Below are positions 18,216 to 27,875 of a stretch of 64,000 nucleotides of DNA, piece by piece (the first letter of the stretch is position 1; every line of letters starts with the position of its first letter). This stretch comes from Aneurinibacillus sp. Ricciae_BoGa-3 (GTDB taxonomy: Bacteria > Bacillota > Bacilli > Aneurinibacillales > Aneurinibacillaceae). The stretch is from positions 3,102,001 to 3,166,000 of the forward strand of contig NZ_CP116887.1 in the NCBI RefSeq assembly GCF_028421645.1, written 5' to 3'. A program made the position numbers and the translations under genes. The notes below the pieces were generated by a model. That model saw nothing but the letters and a program-made list of their open reading frames with translations, ran no database searches and was not told where the DNA came from.

Positions 18216-19467
18216 TTGCCCCGTCTCCTACCAGCATTGAAATAACCCGCTCAGGTGATGCAATTTCTATATCATCAGGTACGTTCTGACCTGTCGTAAT
18301 ATATGAGAGGGAGAGGCCGTAGTTAACAACCAGATTAAGTACCGTACCGTATGTGGACGTTTCATCAGACTTGGTAAAAATCACTTTATCAATATGTACA
18401 CTTTCGAAACTATGAAGGATCGCTTCTATATCCTGATATTTGGATGTTAAACTAACCACAAGAAAAGTTAGGCTTTGTTTATCCTTATAGAGAAAACGGT
18501 TTATCTCTTCAACAAATTCTCTATTTTTATAATTTCTCCCTGCGGTATCAAGAAAAACGAGATCGCAATCTGAAAGTCTTTCCAGTGATGGCGCCAATTC
18601 ATCCGGCGAGTAAACGACCTTCAGCGGAATGTTTAATATATTCGCATACGTTTTGAGCTGTTCAACTGCAGCTATCCGATACGTATCCGAGGTCATCATA
18701 CCGACCCGTTTTCCATGCTCAATCACATTCTCAGCCGCAAGTTTTGCCAGAGTGGTTGTTTTTCCTACTCCGGTTGGACCGATCAGTTGAACGAAACGTA
18801 TCGTTTGCCCAATGGGCTCAGCATACCCAGGTGAGCGCACAAGCAGACTATAAAGGTGATCCTTAACTTTACTGTATACTTTTTTATCATCTTGAAGATC
18901 CTCTGGCTCAAGCTCCTCAAGTACCCGCTCCATCACAGACATAATAATTTTCTCATGCACTTCCTGAGCAGCGAGCCTTTGGGATATAGCGAGGAGTGCA
19001 GGCGGAAGATGGCCCTGGCTGCCTTCTGTCATCATTAGCTTCCAGAACATTCCTTTCATTTCTTCAATTTCCCTGGAAAGCTTGCTGACTTCTTTCGTAT
19101 CCCGGCCTATTTCTTTTATCTCTTTCTTTGCCTGCTGCTGTGAGTAGGAGCCTGTTTTCATTGTATGATTTGTGTTTTCGGCACTGTTGGCTTCCTCTTT
19201 CGCGAGAACAGGCGGAAAAATCGGATTTTCAAGTTCGGCATATCTATCCGGCTGTTTTTTTACTGGCGGCTGTTTGGCGGCCGCAGCAGGTTTATCGCTC
19301 TGATCAATTGCTGCGATCACTTCAATTTTCTTTTTTGAAAACAGGCCTAAAAATCCGCCGACCTTAATCGGTTTTGTATTTAAGATAATCGCGTCCTTGC
19401 CCAGTTCACCACGAATTTGCTGCAGAGCATCAGACATGGTATCTGCTACATATCTTTTTACGCGCAT
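18208..19467 (-). CDS. flhF: SRP-family GTPase FlhF
   Basis: Signal-recognition-type GTPase that directs where flagella are built. It is 419 aa. A basic N-terminal B domain (1-130) precedes an NG domain. G1 is [15 protein letters not shown] near 210, a later motif is DTAGRNYKNREF, and TKSDETSTYG gives the guanine-specificity region. Its ATG overlaps the flhA stop (TAATG), which implies coupling. Confidence 0.96.
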   Translation of the reverse strand: MRVKRYVADTMSDALQQIRGELGKDAIILNTKPIKVGGFLGLFSKKKIEVIAAIDQSDKPAAAAKQPPVKKQPDRYAELENPIFPPVLAKEEANSAENTNHTMKTGSYSQQQAKKEIKEIGRDTKEVSKLSREIEEMKGMFWKLMMTEGSQGHLPPALLAISQRLAAQEVHEKIIMSVMERVLEELEPEDLQDDKKVYSKVKDHLYSLLVRSPGYAEPIGQTIRFVQLIGPTGVGKTTTLAKLAAENVIEHGKRVGMMTSDTYRIAAVEQLKTYANILNIPLKVVYSPDELAPSLERLSDCDLVFLDTAGRNYKNREFVEEINRFLYKDKQSLTFLVVSLTSKYQDIEAILHSFESVHIDKVIFTKSDETSTYGTVLNLVVNYGLSLSYITTGQNVPDDIEIASPERVISMLVGDGANE

Positions 19468-21500
19468 TACAGATTCACCACCCCTACACTTTGAATCTCA
19501 ATATCAGGCTCAAGTTCGTTATAAGAAAGGACAGGGACCTCTGGCATCATCCGTTCCACCAGCTGGCGCAAATACATCCGGATAGCGGGGGAAGTAAGCA
19601 CAACAGGCTGCTGGCCTGTCTGAAGCATACGGTTGATCTGCTCAGATAATGCCCCAAAAATTCGTTGGGATGTATCCGGATCGATAGCCAGGTAACTGCC
19701 CTGATCTGTTTGCTGAACGGCATCTGAAATGGTTTTCTCCAGGCTTGGTCCGGCTGTTACCACACGCAGTGGCTCAGTAGGAATGGTAAACTGGAGCGTG
19801 ATCTGCCTGGAAAGGGATTGGCGGACGTATTCCGTTAACACATCCGTATCCTTTGTATAGGTCCCGTAATCTGCCAAGGTTTCCAAAATCGTAGGCAGGT
19901 TGCGAATTGAAATCTTTTCCCGAAGCAGTTTCTGCAGCACTTTTTGTACATCACCGACACTTAACACGCCGGGTATTAACTCATCAATAAGTGCAGGTGT
20001 TGTCTCCTTGATATTATCAATAAGCGACTTCGTTTCCTGACGGGTAAGCAGTTCGTGCGCATATTTTTTAATCAGCTCCGTTAAGTGGGTGGCAACCACA
20101 GATGGCGGATCCACCACAGTGTAGCCCGCCATTTCTGCCCTTTCCTTTACTTCTTCTGTTACCCACAGCGCAGGCAGCCCAAAAGCCGGTTCAACCGTTT
20201 CGATCCCGAATACCCCTTCGTCTTCAATGCCGGGACTCATGGCGAGGTAGTGGTCAAGCATGATTTCACCTCTTGCTACTTCGTTTCCTTTTATTTTCAC
20301 TACATATTCATTTGGACGAAGTTGAATATTATCCCGAATGCGGATGACGGGAACCACAATCCCCAACTCAAGCGCACACTGCCTGCGGATCATAATAACC
20401 CGATCCAGTAAATCCCCCCCCTGGTTGGCATCCGCGAGCGGAATTAAACCATATCCGAATTCAAATTCTATCGGGTCGATATGCAGCAAACTCACTACGC
20501 TTTCCGGGCTGCGGACATCATCTATTTCTTTTTCTTCAGAGGTTTGATCGGCCGCGATTTCCTGGACTGCTGCCGCCTGCTGCATTCTTCTTCCCCCAAA
20601 GACTAACAGGGCCGCGATTGGAAACGTGCGGAGGATGCCAATCGGTGTGAAGATACCCATCAATGCCACTGTGCCTGCAACGATATAAAGCAGTTTAGGA
20701 TAGCCCAGCAGCTGCTGTAACAGTTCTTGGCCCATGGTATCGCCGGAGGCAGCCCGTGTGACAATGATACCTGTCGCCGTGGAAATCAGCAGGGCCGGTA
20801 TCTGGCTGACCAGACCATCCCCGACCGAAAGGAGGGTAAATGTTTTGGCTGCATCAGCAAAAGCCATGCCATGCATGACCATGCCAATAATGAAGCCGCC
20901 GATTACATTAATAAGAAGGATAACAATGCCTGCTACGGCGTCCCCTTTTACAAATTTACTGGCACCATCCATTGCCCCGTAAAATTCAGCTTCTTGTCCA
21001 ATTTTTTTCCGTCTGGCCTGTGCCTCCGTATCTGAGATAGCCCCGGCATTTAAATCCGCGTCAATGGCCATCTGCTTACCAGGCATTGCATCCAGCGTGA
21101 ATCGGGCGGCAACTTCTGCGACCCGCTCTGAGCCTTTCGTGATAACCAGAAAATTGATTAATGTAAGAATTAAAAACACCACGAAACCGACAACCGCATT
21201 TCCACCGACAACAAATGACCCGAAAGCTTCAATTACCTTCCCTGCCTGTGCATTAGCCAGTATGTTTCGGGTGGAGGCAACGTTTAGCGCCAGCCGAAAC
21301 AATGTGGTAACTAGCAGCAAGCTCGGAAAAACAGACAGCTGCAGGGCATCATTCGTATTCATTGCTACCAAGAGTACAGTTAGTGCGATTGAGATGTTAA
21401 TAATTAATAGAAAGTCCAGAAGAAAGGTGGGCATGGGAATGACCATCATCACTACGATCCCTATGACTAATAACATTACGGATATATCTTTTTTGCCCAT
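19467..21500 (-). CDS. flhA: flagellar export gate protein FlhA
   Basis: Largest component of the type III export gate, forming a nonameric ring under the basal body. It is 677 aa. The N-terminal half has about eight membrane segments. The conserved cytoplasmic loop is AARFTLDAMPGKQMAIDADL. The C-terminal half (about 330-677) is the soluble docking domain for substrates and chaperones. Upstream GGAGGGGAGGAG is a very strong ribosome binding region. It lies 27 nt after flhB. Confidence 0.97.
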   Translation of the reverse strand: MGKKDISVMLLVIGIVVMMVIPMPTFLLDFLLIINISIALTVLLVAMNTNDALQLSVFPSLLLVTTLFRLALNVASTRNILANAQAGKVIEAFGSFVVGGNAVVGFVVFLILTLINFLVITKGSERVAEVAARFTLDAMPGKQMAIDADLNAGAISDTEAQARRKKIGQEAEFYGAMDGASKFVKGDAVAGIVILLINVIGGFIIGMVMHGMAFADAAKTFTLLSVGDGLVSQIPALLISTATGIIVTRAASGDTMGQELLQQLLGYPKLLYIVAGTVALMGIFTPIGILRTFPIAALLVFGGRRMQQAAAVQEIAADQTSEEKEIDDVRSPESVVSLLHIDPIEFEFGYGLIPLADANQGGDLLDRVIMIRRQCALELGIVVPVIRIRDNIQLRPNEYVVKIKGNEVARGEIMLDHYLAMSPGIEDEGVFGIETVEPAFGLPALWVTEEVKERAEMAGYTVVDPPSVVATHLTELIKKYAHELLTRQETKSLIDNIKETTPALIDELIPGVLSVGDVQKVLQKLLREKISIRNLPTILETLADYGTYTKDTDVLTEYVRQSLSRQITLQFTIPTEPLRVVTAGPSLEKTISDAVQQTDQGSYLAIDPDTSQRIFGALSEQINRMLQTGQQPVVLTSPAIRMYLRQLVERMMPEVPVLSYNELEPDIEIQSVGVVNL

Positions 21501-21527
21501 TATATCCTCTCCTCCCCTCCAAAGAAT

Positions 21528-22619
21528 TTATCTAATCTTTCCTTTTAATCGATAAACATAAGCGAGAATCTCGGCGACAGCCTGGAATAAATCTTCCGGA
21601 ATCTCCTGGTTAATTTCAACATTTGCGTATAAAGTTCGGGCCAACGGCTTGTTTTCCATCGTGATAACGCCGTGCTGTTTGGCTGCATCTTTGATTTTGA
21701 GAGCCACAAAATCCTGTCCCTTCGCAATGACGACCGGGGCCTGTCTTTCTTCAGGCTTGTATTGGATAGCGATCGCAAAGTGGGTAGGGTTCGTTATGAC
21801 AACGTCAGCCTTTGGCACTTCCTGCATCATTCGGCGCATAGCCATTTCCCGCTGGCGCTGTTTAATTTTCCCTTTGATCTGCGGATCCCCTTCGGACATT
21901 TTATATTCATCTTTAATGTCTTGTTTGGACATTTTTAAGTTTTTTTCGTATTCATATTTCTGAAAGAAGTAATCAAACATCGCCAGAATCAGAAGTAGAA
22001 GCCCGATTGCAAAACCAAGCTCCAATGTGAGCCGGGCCATTACCGTTATCATATCACCAATTGATTTAGTAGCCAGGGTTAACAAATCGCCTTTTGCACC
22101 CCAAATTACAAACCATGCGACCAGGCCCACGGAACCGACCTTGAGCAAAGATTTGATTAAGGTAACAACCGCTTGAAGGGAGAAAAGCCGTTTGGTTCCT
22201 TTGATAGGGTCTAACCGGTCCAATTTAAATTTAAGCGGTTCTGTGGTAAACAAAGTACCGACCTGCGCATAGGATGCGGCGAGGGCGACGATAACGCCCA
22301 CCAGAAGCACGGGCCCGGCAATCATTGCGCCCTGATACGCCATGTCAAGCGTTAGCTTTTTAACAGAGTCTTGCGTGAGCTCAAACAGCAAATAATGGCT
22401 AAACATATTTTGAAAAAGATAGAACATTCTTTGACCCATTGATTTGCCAAGTATTAAAAACAATAAAAAAATAGCCAGTAGAATTAGCGCGGCGGCTACT
22501 TCCTGACTTTTTGCAACCTGGCCTTCTGAACGAGCTTTCTGCCTTCTCTTCGGTGTCGCCTTTTCTGTTTTCTCCCCCGCGAAAAACTGAAGGTTTATTG
22601 GATAAATATTGTGTTTCAT
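21528..22619 (-). CDS. flhB: flagellar export switch protein FlhB
   Basis: Export gate component that self-cleaves and switches secretion from hook to filament substrates. It is 363 aa. A basic N-terminus (KTEKATPKRRQKARSEGQ) is followed by four membrane segments. The cytoplasmic domain has the autocleavage site NPTH in VVITNPTHFAIAIQY near residue 268. It overlaps fliR by 4 nt. A second FlhB-like cytoplasmic domain is encoded far away at 54270-54536. Confidence 0.97.
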   Translation of the reverse strand: MKHNIYPINLQFFAGEKTEKATPKRRQKARSEGQVAKSQEVAAALILLAIFLLFLILGKSMGQRMFYLFQNMFSHYLLFELTQDSVKKLTLDMAYQGAMIAGPVLLVGVIVALAASYAQVGTLFTTEPLKFKLDRLDPIKGTKRLFSLQAVVTLIKSLLKVGSVGLVAWFVIWGAKGDLLTLATKSIGDMITVMARLTLELGFAIGLLLLILAMFDYFFQKYEYEKNLKMSKQDIKDEYKMSEGDPQIKGKIKQRQREMAMRRMMQEVPKADVVITNPTHFAIAIQYKPEERQAPVVIAKGQDFVALKIKDAAKQHGVITMENKPLARTLYANVEINQEIPEDLFQAVAEILAYVYRLKGKIR

Positions 22620-23398
22620 GTTCCAGCCCCCATAATATTTATCAACTGGGCCATAGAGGAAAACAGGTTTTCCAGCAAGCGCGTCATTACATAAAAGTAG
22701 CCCGGAAATATGATAAGCAGAATGAGAAATCCGGCTAGAAGTTTAGCGGGCATTCCAACTACAAAAATGTTCAACTGGGGGACGGTCTTTGCCGCAATGC
22801 CAAGCCCCACATCCACCACAAACATCGAACTAATCAAAGGCGCCGCAAGCAGCAGCCCACTCAAAAACATATAGGAAAACTTTTGCACAAGAAACGTCGA
22901 GATGTTCCCATTTGCCATTCCAGATAACCACCGATCAAGCGGAATTACCTGGTAGCTGGACAATATTCCCTGGATAAGAAGATGATGGCCATTTACGGTT
23001 AGAATGAACAGCATGGTTAGGATAAACTTAAAGTTGCCCATTAACGGCGCTTGGGCGCCTGTCATCGGGTCAATCACATTCGACATGGAAAAACCCATCA
23101 CCATATCAATTAATGAGCCAGCCATCTGTATCGCAGACAGCAGCATCATCCCGATAAATCCAATAACCAGTCCAACAATCACTTCTTTTAAGACCAGCAT
23201 GACATAAAACCAATCAAGTTGAACCGGCCCGTCCGCCTTTACCAGGGGATATGCAATCAGAGCCAGGTAGAACGACAGGCCAATCTTATAGGTACCGGGA
23301 ATATTTCTGCTGGAGAAAATAGGAGCCGTCAGAAAAAAAGCCGTAAGCCGAATAAATACAAGCATGAAACCTGGAAGAAGATTAAGTAGTAAATTCAT
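22616..23398 (-). CDS. fliR: flagellar export protein FliR
   Basis: Integral membrane component of the FliPQR export pore. It is 260 aa with about six hydrophobic helices. The N-terminal motif LVFIRLTAFFLTAPIFSSR and GFSMSNVIDPMTGAQAPLMG in the centre are characteristic. It is 4 nt downstream of fliQ and coupled to flhB by a 4-nt overlap. Confidence 0.96.
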   Translation of the reverse strand: MNLLLNLLPGFMLVFIRLTAFFLTAPIFSSRNIPGTYKIGLSFYLALIAYPLVKADGPVQLDWFYVMLVLKEVIVGLVIGFIGMMLLSAIQMAGSLIDMVMGFSMSNVIDPMTGAQAPLMGNFKFILTMLFILTVNGHHLLIQGILSSYQVIPLDRWLSGMANGNISTFLVQKFSYMFLSGLLLAAPLISSMFVVDVGLGIAAKTVPQLNIFVVGMPAKLLAGFLILLIIFPGYFYVMTRLLENLFSSMAQLINIMGAGT

Positions 23399-23402
23399 AT
23401 TG

Positions 23403-23672
23403 TTATCCTATAAACTTGTACAGATTTCCAAGAATACCGCTGGTGAAATCTATCATATGATTGAGCATCCAGGGGCCAAAAATAATCAAGGCAATCAAGG
23501 CCGCCACTATTTTAGGGGCAAAGGCCAGTGTTGCTTCCTGAATGGATGTTGTCGCCTGAAAAATACTGACCAAAAGCCCCACTATTAAACCAATTCCTAT
23601 CATAGGGGCACTTGTGATGAGCACCGTATAAACAGCTTGTTGGGCAAGTGAAATAATAAATTCTTGTGACAT
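23403..23672 (-). CDS. fliQ: flagellar export protein FliQ
   Basis: Small two-helix component of the FliPQR pore. It is 89 aa from the ATG at 23672, giving MSQEFIISLAQQAVY, the same length as in B. subtilis. GAGGTG lies 6 nt upstream. An in-frame GTG three codons earlier is not preferred. The loop between helices holds the conserved FQATTSIQEATLAF. Confidence 0.96.
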   Translation of the reverse strand: MSQEFIISLAQQAVYTVLITSAPMIGIGLIVGLLVSIFQATTSIQEATLAFAPKIVAALIALIIFGPWMLNHMIDFTSGILGNLYKFIG

Positions 23673-23682
23673 TATTGGCACC

Positions 23683-24450
23683 TCATTGGAAGCTTAGTAA
23701 CAGGGATTTAACGACAAGATACCAGCCATCTACCATTACAAAAAGCAGAATTTTGAAAGGCAGAGAAACCATTACAGGCGGCAGCATCATCATCCCCATG
23801 CCCATTAACACACTGGAAACAACCATATCGATTACAAGAAACGGGATAAAAATCATGAAGCCGATCTGTAGGGCGGTCTTCATTTCACTAATCGCATAGG
23901 CAGGAACAAGAGCCGTTAAAGGTATATCGTTTGTCGTCTTTGGTTTTGGTGCTTTCGTATATTCCAGAAACAAATTCAAGTCCTTTTCTCTGGTGTATTT
24001 CACCATAAATTGTTTCAGAGGAACCTGCGCTCGCTCAAAAGCCTGCTGCTGTGTAATCTGGTGCTTAAAATAGGGCTGAACCGCCTGCGAATTTACAGCT
24101 GACAGCGTAGGACTCATAACAAAAAAAGTCAAGAATAAAGAGAGGCCTATTAACACCTGGGTGGGTGGTGCCTGCTGGGTTGAAAGCGCCTGGCGAACAA
24201 ATGAAAGAACGACCACAATACGTGTAAAGCAGGTCATCATTAATAGAATAGCAGGTGCAACAGACAACACGGTTAACATTAATACAATTTGTAGCGTAAC
24301 AGAGACATCCTCCGGTTTGTTGGATGTTCCTAAATTAATATCTACACCCGGCACGGTAACCGGGTTGGAAGCAGCAGCCGCGAACGACATCTCGGGGAAC
24401 GAGAGAATAATAAGCAGCAATAACGCAATGCCTACACTGAACCTTTTCAT
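23683..24450 (-). CDS. fliP: flagellar export protein FliP
   Basis: Core of the FliPQR export pore. It is 255 aa. An N-terminal cleavable signal (ending about SFAAA) is followed by a short periplasmic-side segment and four membrane helices. Conserved stretches include MTCFTRIVVVLSFVRQALST and PFLVIDMVVSSVLMGMGMMM. The start overlaps fliO by 4 nt (ATGA). Confidence 0.96.
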   Translation of the reverse strand: MKRFSVGIALLLLIILSFPEMSFAAAASNPVTVPGVDINLGTSNKPEDVSVTLQIVLMLTVLSVAPAILLMMTCFTRIVVVLSFVRQALSTQQAPPTQVLIGLSLFLTFFVMSPTLSAVNSQAVQPYFKHQITQQQAFERAQVPLKQFMVKYTREKDLNLFLEYTKAPKPKTTNDIPLTALVPAYAISEMKTALQIGFMIFIPFLVIDMVVSSVLMGMGMMMLPPVMVSLPFKILLFVMVDGWYLVVKSLLLSFQ

Positions 24451-25052
24451 TCCTTGTTCCCCTTCTCCCGATCTTCAGCCAGTTCTTCTTTTAAGCGTTC
24501 CCGTTGTTTTCTTGCCTCCATCAACTTATCCTGCAAAACGGCTGTAAACTTCTTTGCGGAGCCTTGCGACCGATTCTTCTGTATGAAATTAACCAACAAA
24601 TTAGGTAGCTGCATGGCATTTGTTGTATCAAACTGTGCGTCTACAGCGTTCAACAATTTTTCTACTTCAGCAGGGTCATTAATTTGTTGAATGAGGCTAA
24701 CGTCTTCTCCCACGCCTACTATGTAAATGGAAGAGCCAATCTGCACCAACTGGAGCGATTTTTGCGGTCCCAGTGAGCAGCCGCCCAGGGGCCGGACAAA
24801 AGTTTTGCCAAAAAATTGACGCTGCCGTTTGTTTAAAAAATGAAAAAGCAAGTAGATGAAACCGATGATTAGAAATAAGGCAAAGAAGGTCTGAAGCAGC
24901 AGAGGGAACACGGATGACGAATCCCCGCTTACTGGCTGGCTTTCATTTAAAGAAGGCTTGGTCGGAATAGCGGAACCTGCCATGGCAGAAGGCAGGAACT
25001 GGAAAAATATTATCTGTATCGTTACGCTAAGTTGTAAAAATTTTTTTCTCAT
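24447..25052 (-). CDS. fliO: flagellar assembly protein FliO (FliZ)
   Basis: Scaffold that helps FliP assemble. It is 201 aa. It has an N-terminal signal-like hydrophobic stretch, an extracytoplasmic Ser/Pro segment and a membrane helix near 50-70 (LLLQTFFALFLIIGFIYLLF). The conserved cytoplasmic beta domain follows (RPLGGCSLGPQKSLQLVQIG...YIVGVGEDVSLIQQI). The C-terminus is a charged helix. Position before fliP and architecture agree. Confidence 0.9.
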   Translation of the reverse strand: MRKKFLQLSVTIQIIFFQFLPSAMAGSAIPTKPSLNESQPVSGDSSSVFPLLLQTFFALFLIIGFIYLLFHFLNKRQRQFFGKTFVRPLGGCSLGPQKSLQLVQIGSSIYIVGVGEDVSLIQQINDPAEVEKLLNAVDAQFDTTNAMQLPNLLVNFIQKNRSQGSAKKFTAVLQDKLMEARKQRERLKEELAEDREKGNKE

Positions 25053-25109
25053 TATTTCTTTTCCCCTCTATCAAAACCGGCTGCAGCCGGCAAAAACACA
25101 ACCCTGTGA

Positions 25110-25472
25110 TTATCCCAGTGTTTTTCTGATGGCCTCAATTACGCGATCCGCTTGAAAAGGTTTCACAATAAAATCCTTGGCACCAGCTTGGATTGCATCG
25201 ATTACCATAGCCTGCTGCCCCATTGCTGAACACATGATAACTTTTGCGCTTGCATCGATTTTCTTTATTTCTTTTAAAGCCGTAATACCATCCATCTCAG
25301 GCATGGTAATATCCATCGTAACTAAGTCCGGCGTTAATTCTTTATACTTCTCCACCGCCTGTGATCCGTCACTCGCTTCTCCAACTACATTAAAACCATT
25401 TTTTGTTAGAATTTCTTTAATCATCATACGCATAAATGCAGCATCATCTACAACTAGGACTTTATTACTCAT
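25110..25472 (-). CDS. cheY: chemotaxis response regulator CheY
   Basis: Single receiver domain that, when phosphorylated by CheA, binds FliM/FliY and controls rotation. It is 120 aa. The acidic pocket is VVDDAAFMR, the phospho-Asp is in LVTMDITMPEMDG near residue 54, Thr/Ser is in VIMCSAMGQ, and Lys is in FIVKPFQ. It lies between fliY and fliO, the Bacillus arrangement, with a clear GGAGG site. Confidence 0.97.
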   Translation of the reverse strand: MSNKVLVVDDAAFMRMMIKEILTKNGFNVVGEASDGSQAVEKYKELTPDLVTMDITMPEMDGITALKEIKKIDASAKVIMCSAMGQQAMVIDAIQAGAKDFIVKPFQADRVIEAIRKTLG

Positions 25473-25500
25473 GCTCTATCATCCTCCCAAATGGTTTCTA

Positions 25501-26823
25501 TCATTGTAATTTTTGCACACGGTCAAACTGGCTAATAATATCCGTTACCCGGACCCCAAAATTTTCATCAATGACGACAACTTCGCCTTTTGCGATTAGT
25601 TTGTTGTTAACAAGAATATCGACAGGCTCACCTGCCAGTTTATCCAGTTCGATAATGGAGCCAGGTGACAGGTCAAGAATGTCTTTAATCTGCCTTCTTG
25701 TCCGTCCAAGCTCAACTGTAACCTGTAGCGGGATATCCATCAGCATCCCCAGATTTTGCGGCGTTCCCTGTGGGCCCGATCCGTTATCAAAGGAAGAAAA
25801 TTGGACAGGCTGCACATTCATTGGGGGTTGCTGAAAACCGGAAGGTGCCTGTGCATACTGCGGCTGTTGCGGAGGATACATCGGCTGTTGGTACATCGGT
25901 TGCTGCGGGTACGGCTGCTGATACATTGGCTGCTGATACACCGGCTGCTGCGGGTACGCTGCTGGGTCATTTACAGGCGGGTATGCTGCAGCAGGGGTTG
26001 ATGGTGGAACCCCCATCCCAGTTTGCGCAGGTGATGCAGCCATCGCCCCGTTCTGAGCGGGTTCCGGCGTTTGCGCCGGTGCAGAGGCAGGTGGTGTTTC
26101 AACTGCCACATCCTGTGCCACCTCGTCTGTTCCGCCTAGCAACATATTGACCATGGCGCGAGCGAATGACACCGGTATTAATTGCATAATATTCGAGTCA
26201 ATCAAGTCGCCTACTTTTAAACGGAAGGAGATTTTAACCAAAACTTCTTCCTGAGGAAAGTTCTCCACGCCCTGTCCCTGTGGAAGGTCAAGTAAATCAA
26301 TCCCCGGCGGCGAAATATTTACCAGCTTGTTAAATATCGTCGACATCGAAGTGGCCGCAGACCCCATCATTTGGTTCATCGCTTCTTGAACCGCACTCAA
26401 ATGAAGGTCGGACAATTCCTCTGTAGGAGCGGTACCGTCCCCTCCCATCATCAAATCAGCGATAATCTGAGCATCCCTTGTCTGAATCACGAGCAGATTG
26501 ATTCCCTCAAATCCTTCTGTATATTCAACATGGACAGCAACATATGGTTGCGGAAATTCATTCTGCACGGCCTCTCTGCTAATGGCGCCTACTTTTGGTG
26601 TCGTTATGTCAACCTTTTGGCCGAGCAGGCTAGAAAGAGCGGTAGCTGCACTTCCAAAAGTAATGTTTCCGATCTCACCCAACGCATCCTGTTCAAGCGG
26701 CGAAAGAATTTCGTCAATATCCGGCAAGATTTCACCGTCTGCCGTGTCGTCATCTGTGTCCTCTAAGTTATTTTGTTTTAACAGGGCATCAATCTCATCT
26801 TGAGAAAGCATATCTCTACTCAT
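25501..26823 (-). CDS. fliY: flagellar switch/CheY-P phosphatase FliY
   Basis: C-ring protein that replaces FliN and also dephosphorylates CheY-P. It is 440 aa. A CheY-binding peptide opens the protein (MLSQDEIDALL). A CheC-like domain follows (about 35-230) with two active sites, EIGNITFGSAATALSSL and VQEAMNQMMGSAATSM. A long low-complexity linker (about 235-345) is rich in Pro, Gln, Ala and Tyr and contains repeated YQQPM units. The FliN domain (about 360-440) ends the protein. It overlaps fliM by 8 nt, with its ATG before the fliM stop. Confidence 0.96.
   Translation of the reverse strand: MSRDMLSQDEIDALLKQNNLEDTDDDTADGEILPDIDEILSPLEQDALGEIGNITFGSAATALSSLLGQKVDITTPKVGAISREAVQNEFPQPYVAVHVEYTEGFEGINLLVIQTRDAQIIADLMMGGDGTAPTEELSDLHLSAVQEAMNQMMGSAATSMSTIFNKLVNISPPGIDLLDLPQGQGVENFPQEEVLVKISFRLKVGDLIDSNIMQLIPVSFARAMVNMLLGGTDEVAQDVAVETPPASAPAQTPEPAQNGAMAASPAQTGMGVPPSTPAAAYPPVNDPAAYPQQPVYQQPMYQQPYPQQPMYQQPMYPPQQPQYAQAPSGFQQPPMNVQPVQFSSFDNGSGPQGTPQNLGMLMDIPLQVTVELGRTRRQIKDILDLSPGSIIELDKLAGEPVDILVNNKLIAKGEVVVIDENFGVRVTDIISQFDRVQKLQ
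25860..25970. repeat. minisatellite-like repeats in fliY linker
   Basis: Imperfect tandem units of about 12-18 bp, all in frame, encode runs of Tyr-Pro-Gln-Gln-Pro and Tyr-Gln-Gln-Pro-Met. The DNA repeats nearly identical words (for example gctgctgatac and cgggtacg), so the number of units could vary between strains by slippage without breaking the frame. Confidence 0.75.
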
Positions 26824-27811
26824 CTTCTCCCACCTCTTCCTCTATTAAATGTTCAACCTTAACTGCGACGCGGCCCTTTTGAATGCCAGGCCGCACTAAG
26901 AACCCTGGTTTTTGACCAATACGAACGAGCAAATCCTCGTCAGTCCGTTTATCAAGTTGTATCACGTCACCTACAGAGAGGTTTATGAATTCACCAACTG
27001 AAATCGTCGTCCTGCCTATTTCAGCAATCAAAGGCACTTTCGCCCGCTGTACCCTTTCTTGCAAAGACTGGACTTCTCGCTCATCGCGGGATTTTTTCTG
27101 CGTTGAAAGCCAGTAGTGCGCCGACAGTTTCACCATCAGCGGTTCAAGCACGACATGCGGCAAACAAAGATTAATCATCCCCGTTGTCTCGCCAATCTTG
27201 GTACTAAGCGAAATAACCGCAACTGTTTCATTTGGGGAAACAATTTGCATAAATTGGGGATTCACTTCCATTAGTTCCAGTTCAGGTTCAATGTCAATGA
27301 CATTCTTCCATGCTTCTGCAAAACTTCCCAGCGCCCGGCTAAAAATCCGCTCCATGATAATCGTTTCAATCTCGGTCAGCGAACCCATTTTTGCCTGGGA
27401 GGTTCCTGTACCTCCTAACAATCTTTCAAGCATAGCAAAAGCAATGTTAGGATTCACTTCCATAACCATGCGGCCTTCCAATGGTTCTGCTTCAAAAATA
27501 TTCAGGATCGTCATCTTTGGAATTGAACGAATAAATTCTTCGTAAGGCAACTGATCAACCGACGCAACACTTATTTGGACAAATGTTCGGAGTTGAGCGG
27601 AAAAATAGGTTGTAAGCAGTCTCGCATAGTTCTCGTGTATACGGGTTAAAGTGCGTATTTGATCCTTTGAAAAACGAAGGGCTCGTTTAAAGTCGTATAC
27701 CTTCACCTTTTTCTCTATTTCTTCTTTTTTCAACTCTTCCGCATTCATCTCACCAGAAGATAGAGCAGCCAGTAAAGCATCGATCTCTGATTGTGACAAT
27801 ACCTCTGTCAT
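26816..27811 (-). CDS. fliM: flagellar motor switch protein FliM
   Basis: C-ring protein that receives CheY-P and contacts FliG. It is 331 aa. The N-terminal CheY-binding motif is LSQSEIDALLAAL. The middle domain (about 45-230) has the GGTGTSQ turn in MLERLLGGTGTSQAK. The FliN-like C-terminal domain contains IAEIGRTTISVGEFINLSVGDVIQLD. The ATG at 27811 has AAGGGGGTG upstream; three extra codons before it are unlikely. It follows fliL by about 65 nt. Confidence 0.97.
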   Translation of the reverse strand: MTEVLSQSEIDALLAALSSGEMNAEELKKEEIEKKVKVYDFKRALRFSKDQIRTLTRIHENYARLLTTYFSAQLRTFVQISVASVDQLPYEEFIRSIPKMTILNIFEAEPLEGRMVMEVNPNIAFAMLERLLGGTGTSQAKMGSLTEIETIIMERIFSRALGSFAEAWKNVIDIEPELELMEVNPQFMQIVSPNETVAVISLSTKIGETTGMINLCLPHVVLEPLMVKLSAHYWLSTQKKSRDEREVQSLQERVQRAKVPLIAEIGRTTISVGEFINLSVGDVIQLDKRTDEDLLVRIGQKPGFLVRPGIQKGRVAVKVEHLIEEEVGEDE

Positions 27812-27875
27812 AAGTGTCACCCCCTTATAATGTGACGTTCTACTTGCAACACGTTCAAACTTTGCAGCGTATGTA

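Noticed and set aside
25860-25970. Repeats that might suggest a CRISPR array
   Set aside because: The units are in frame within fliY, differ in length and have no constant spacers; they encode a protein linker.
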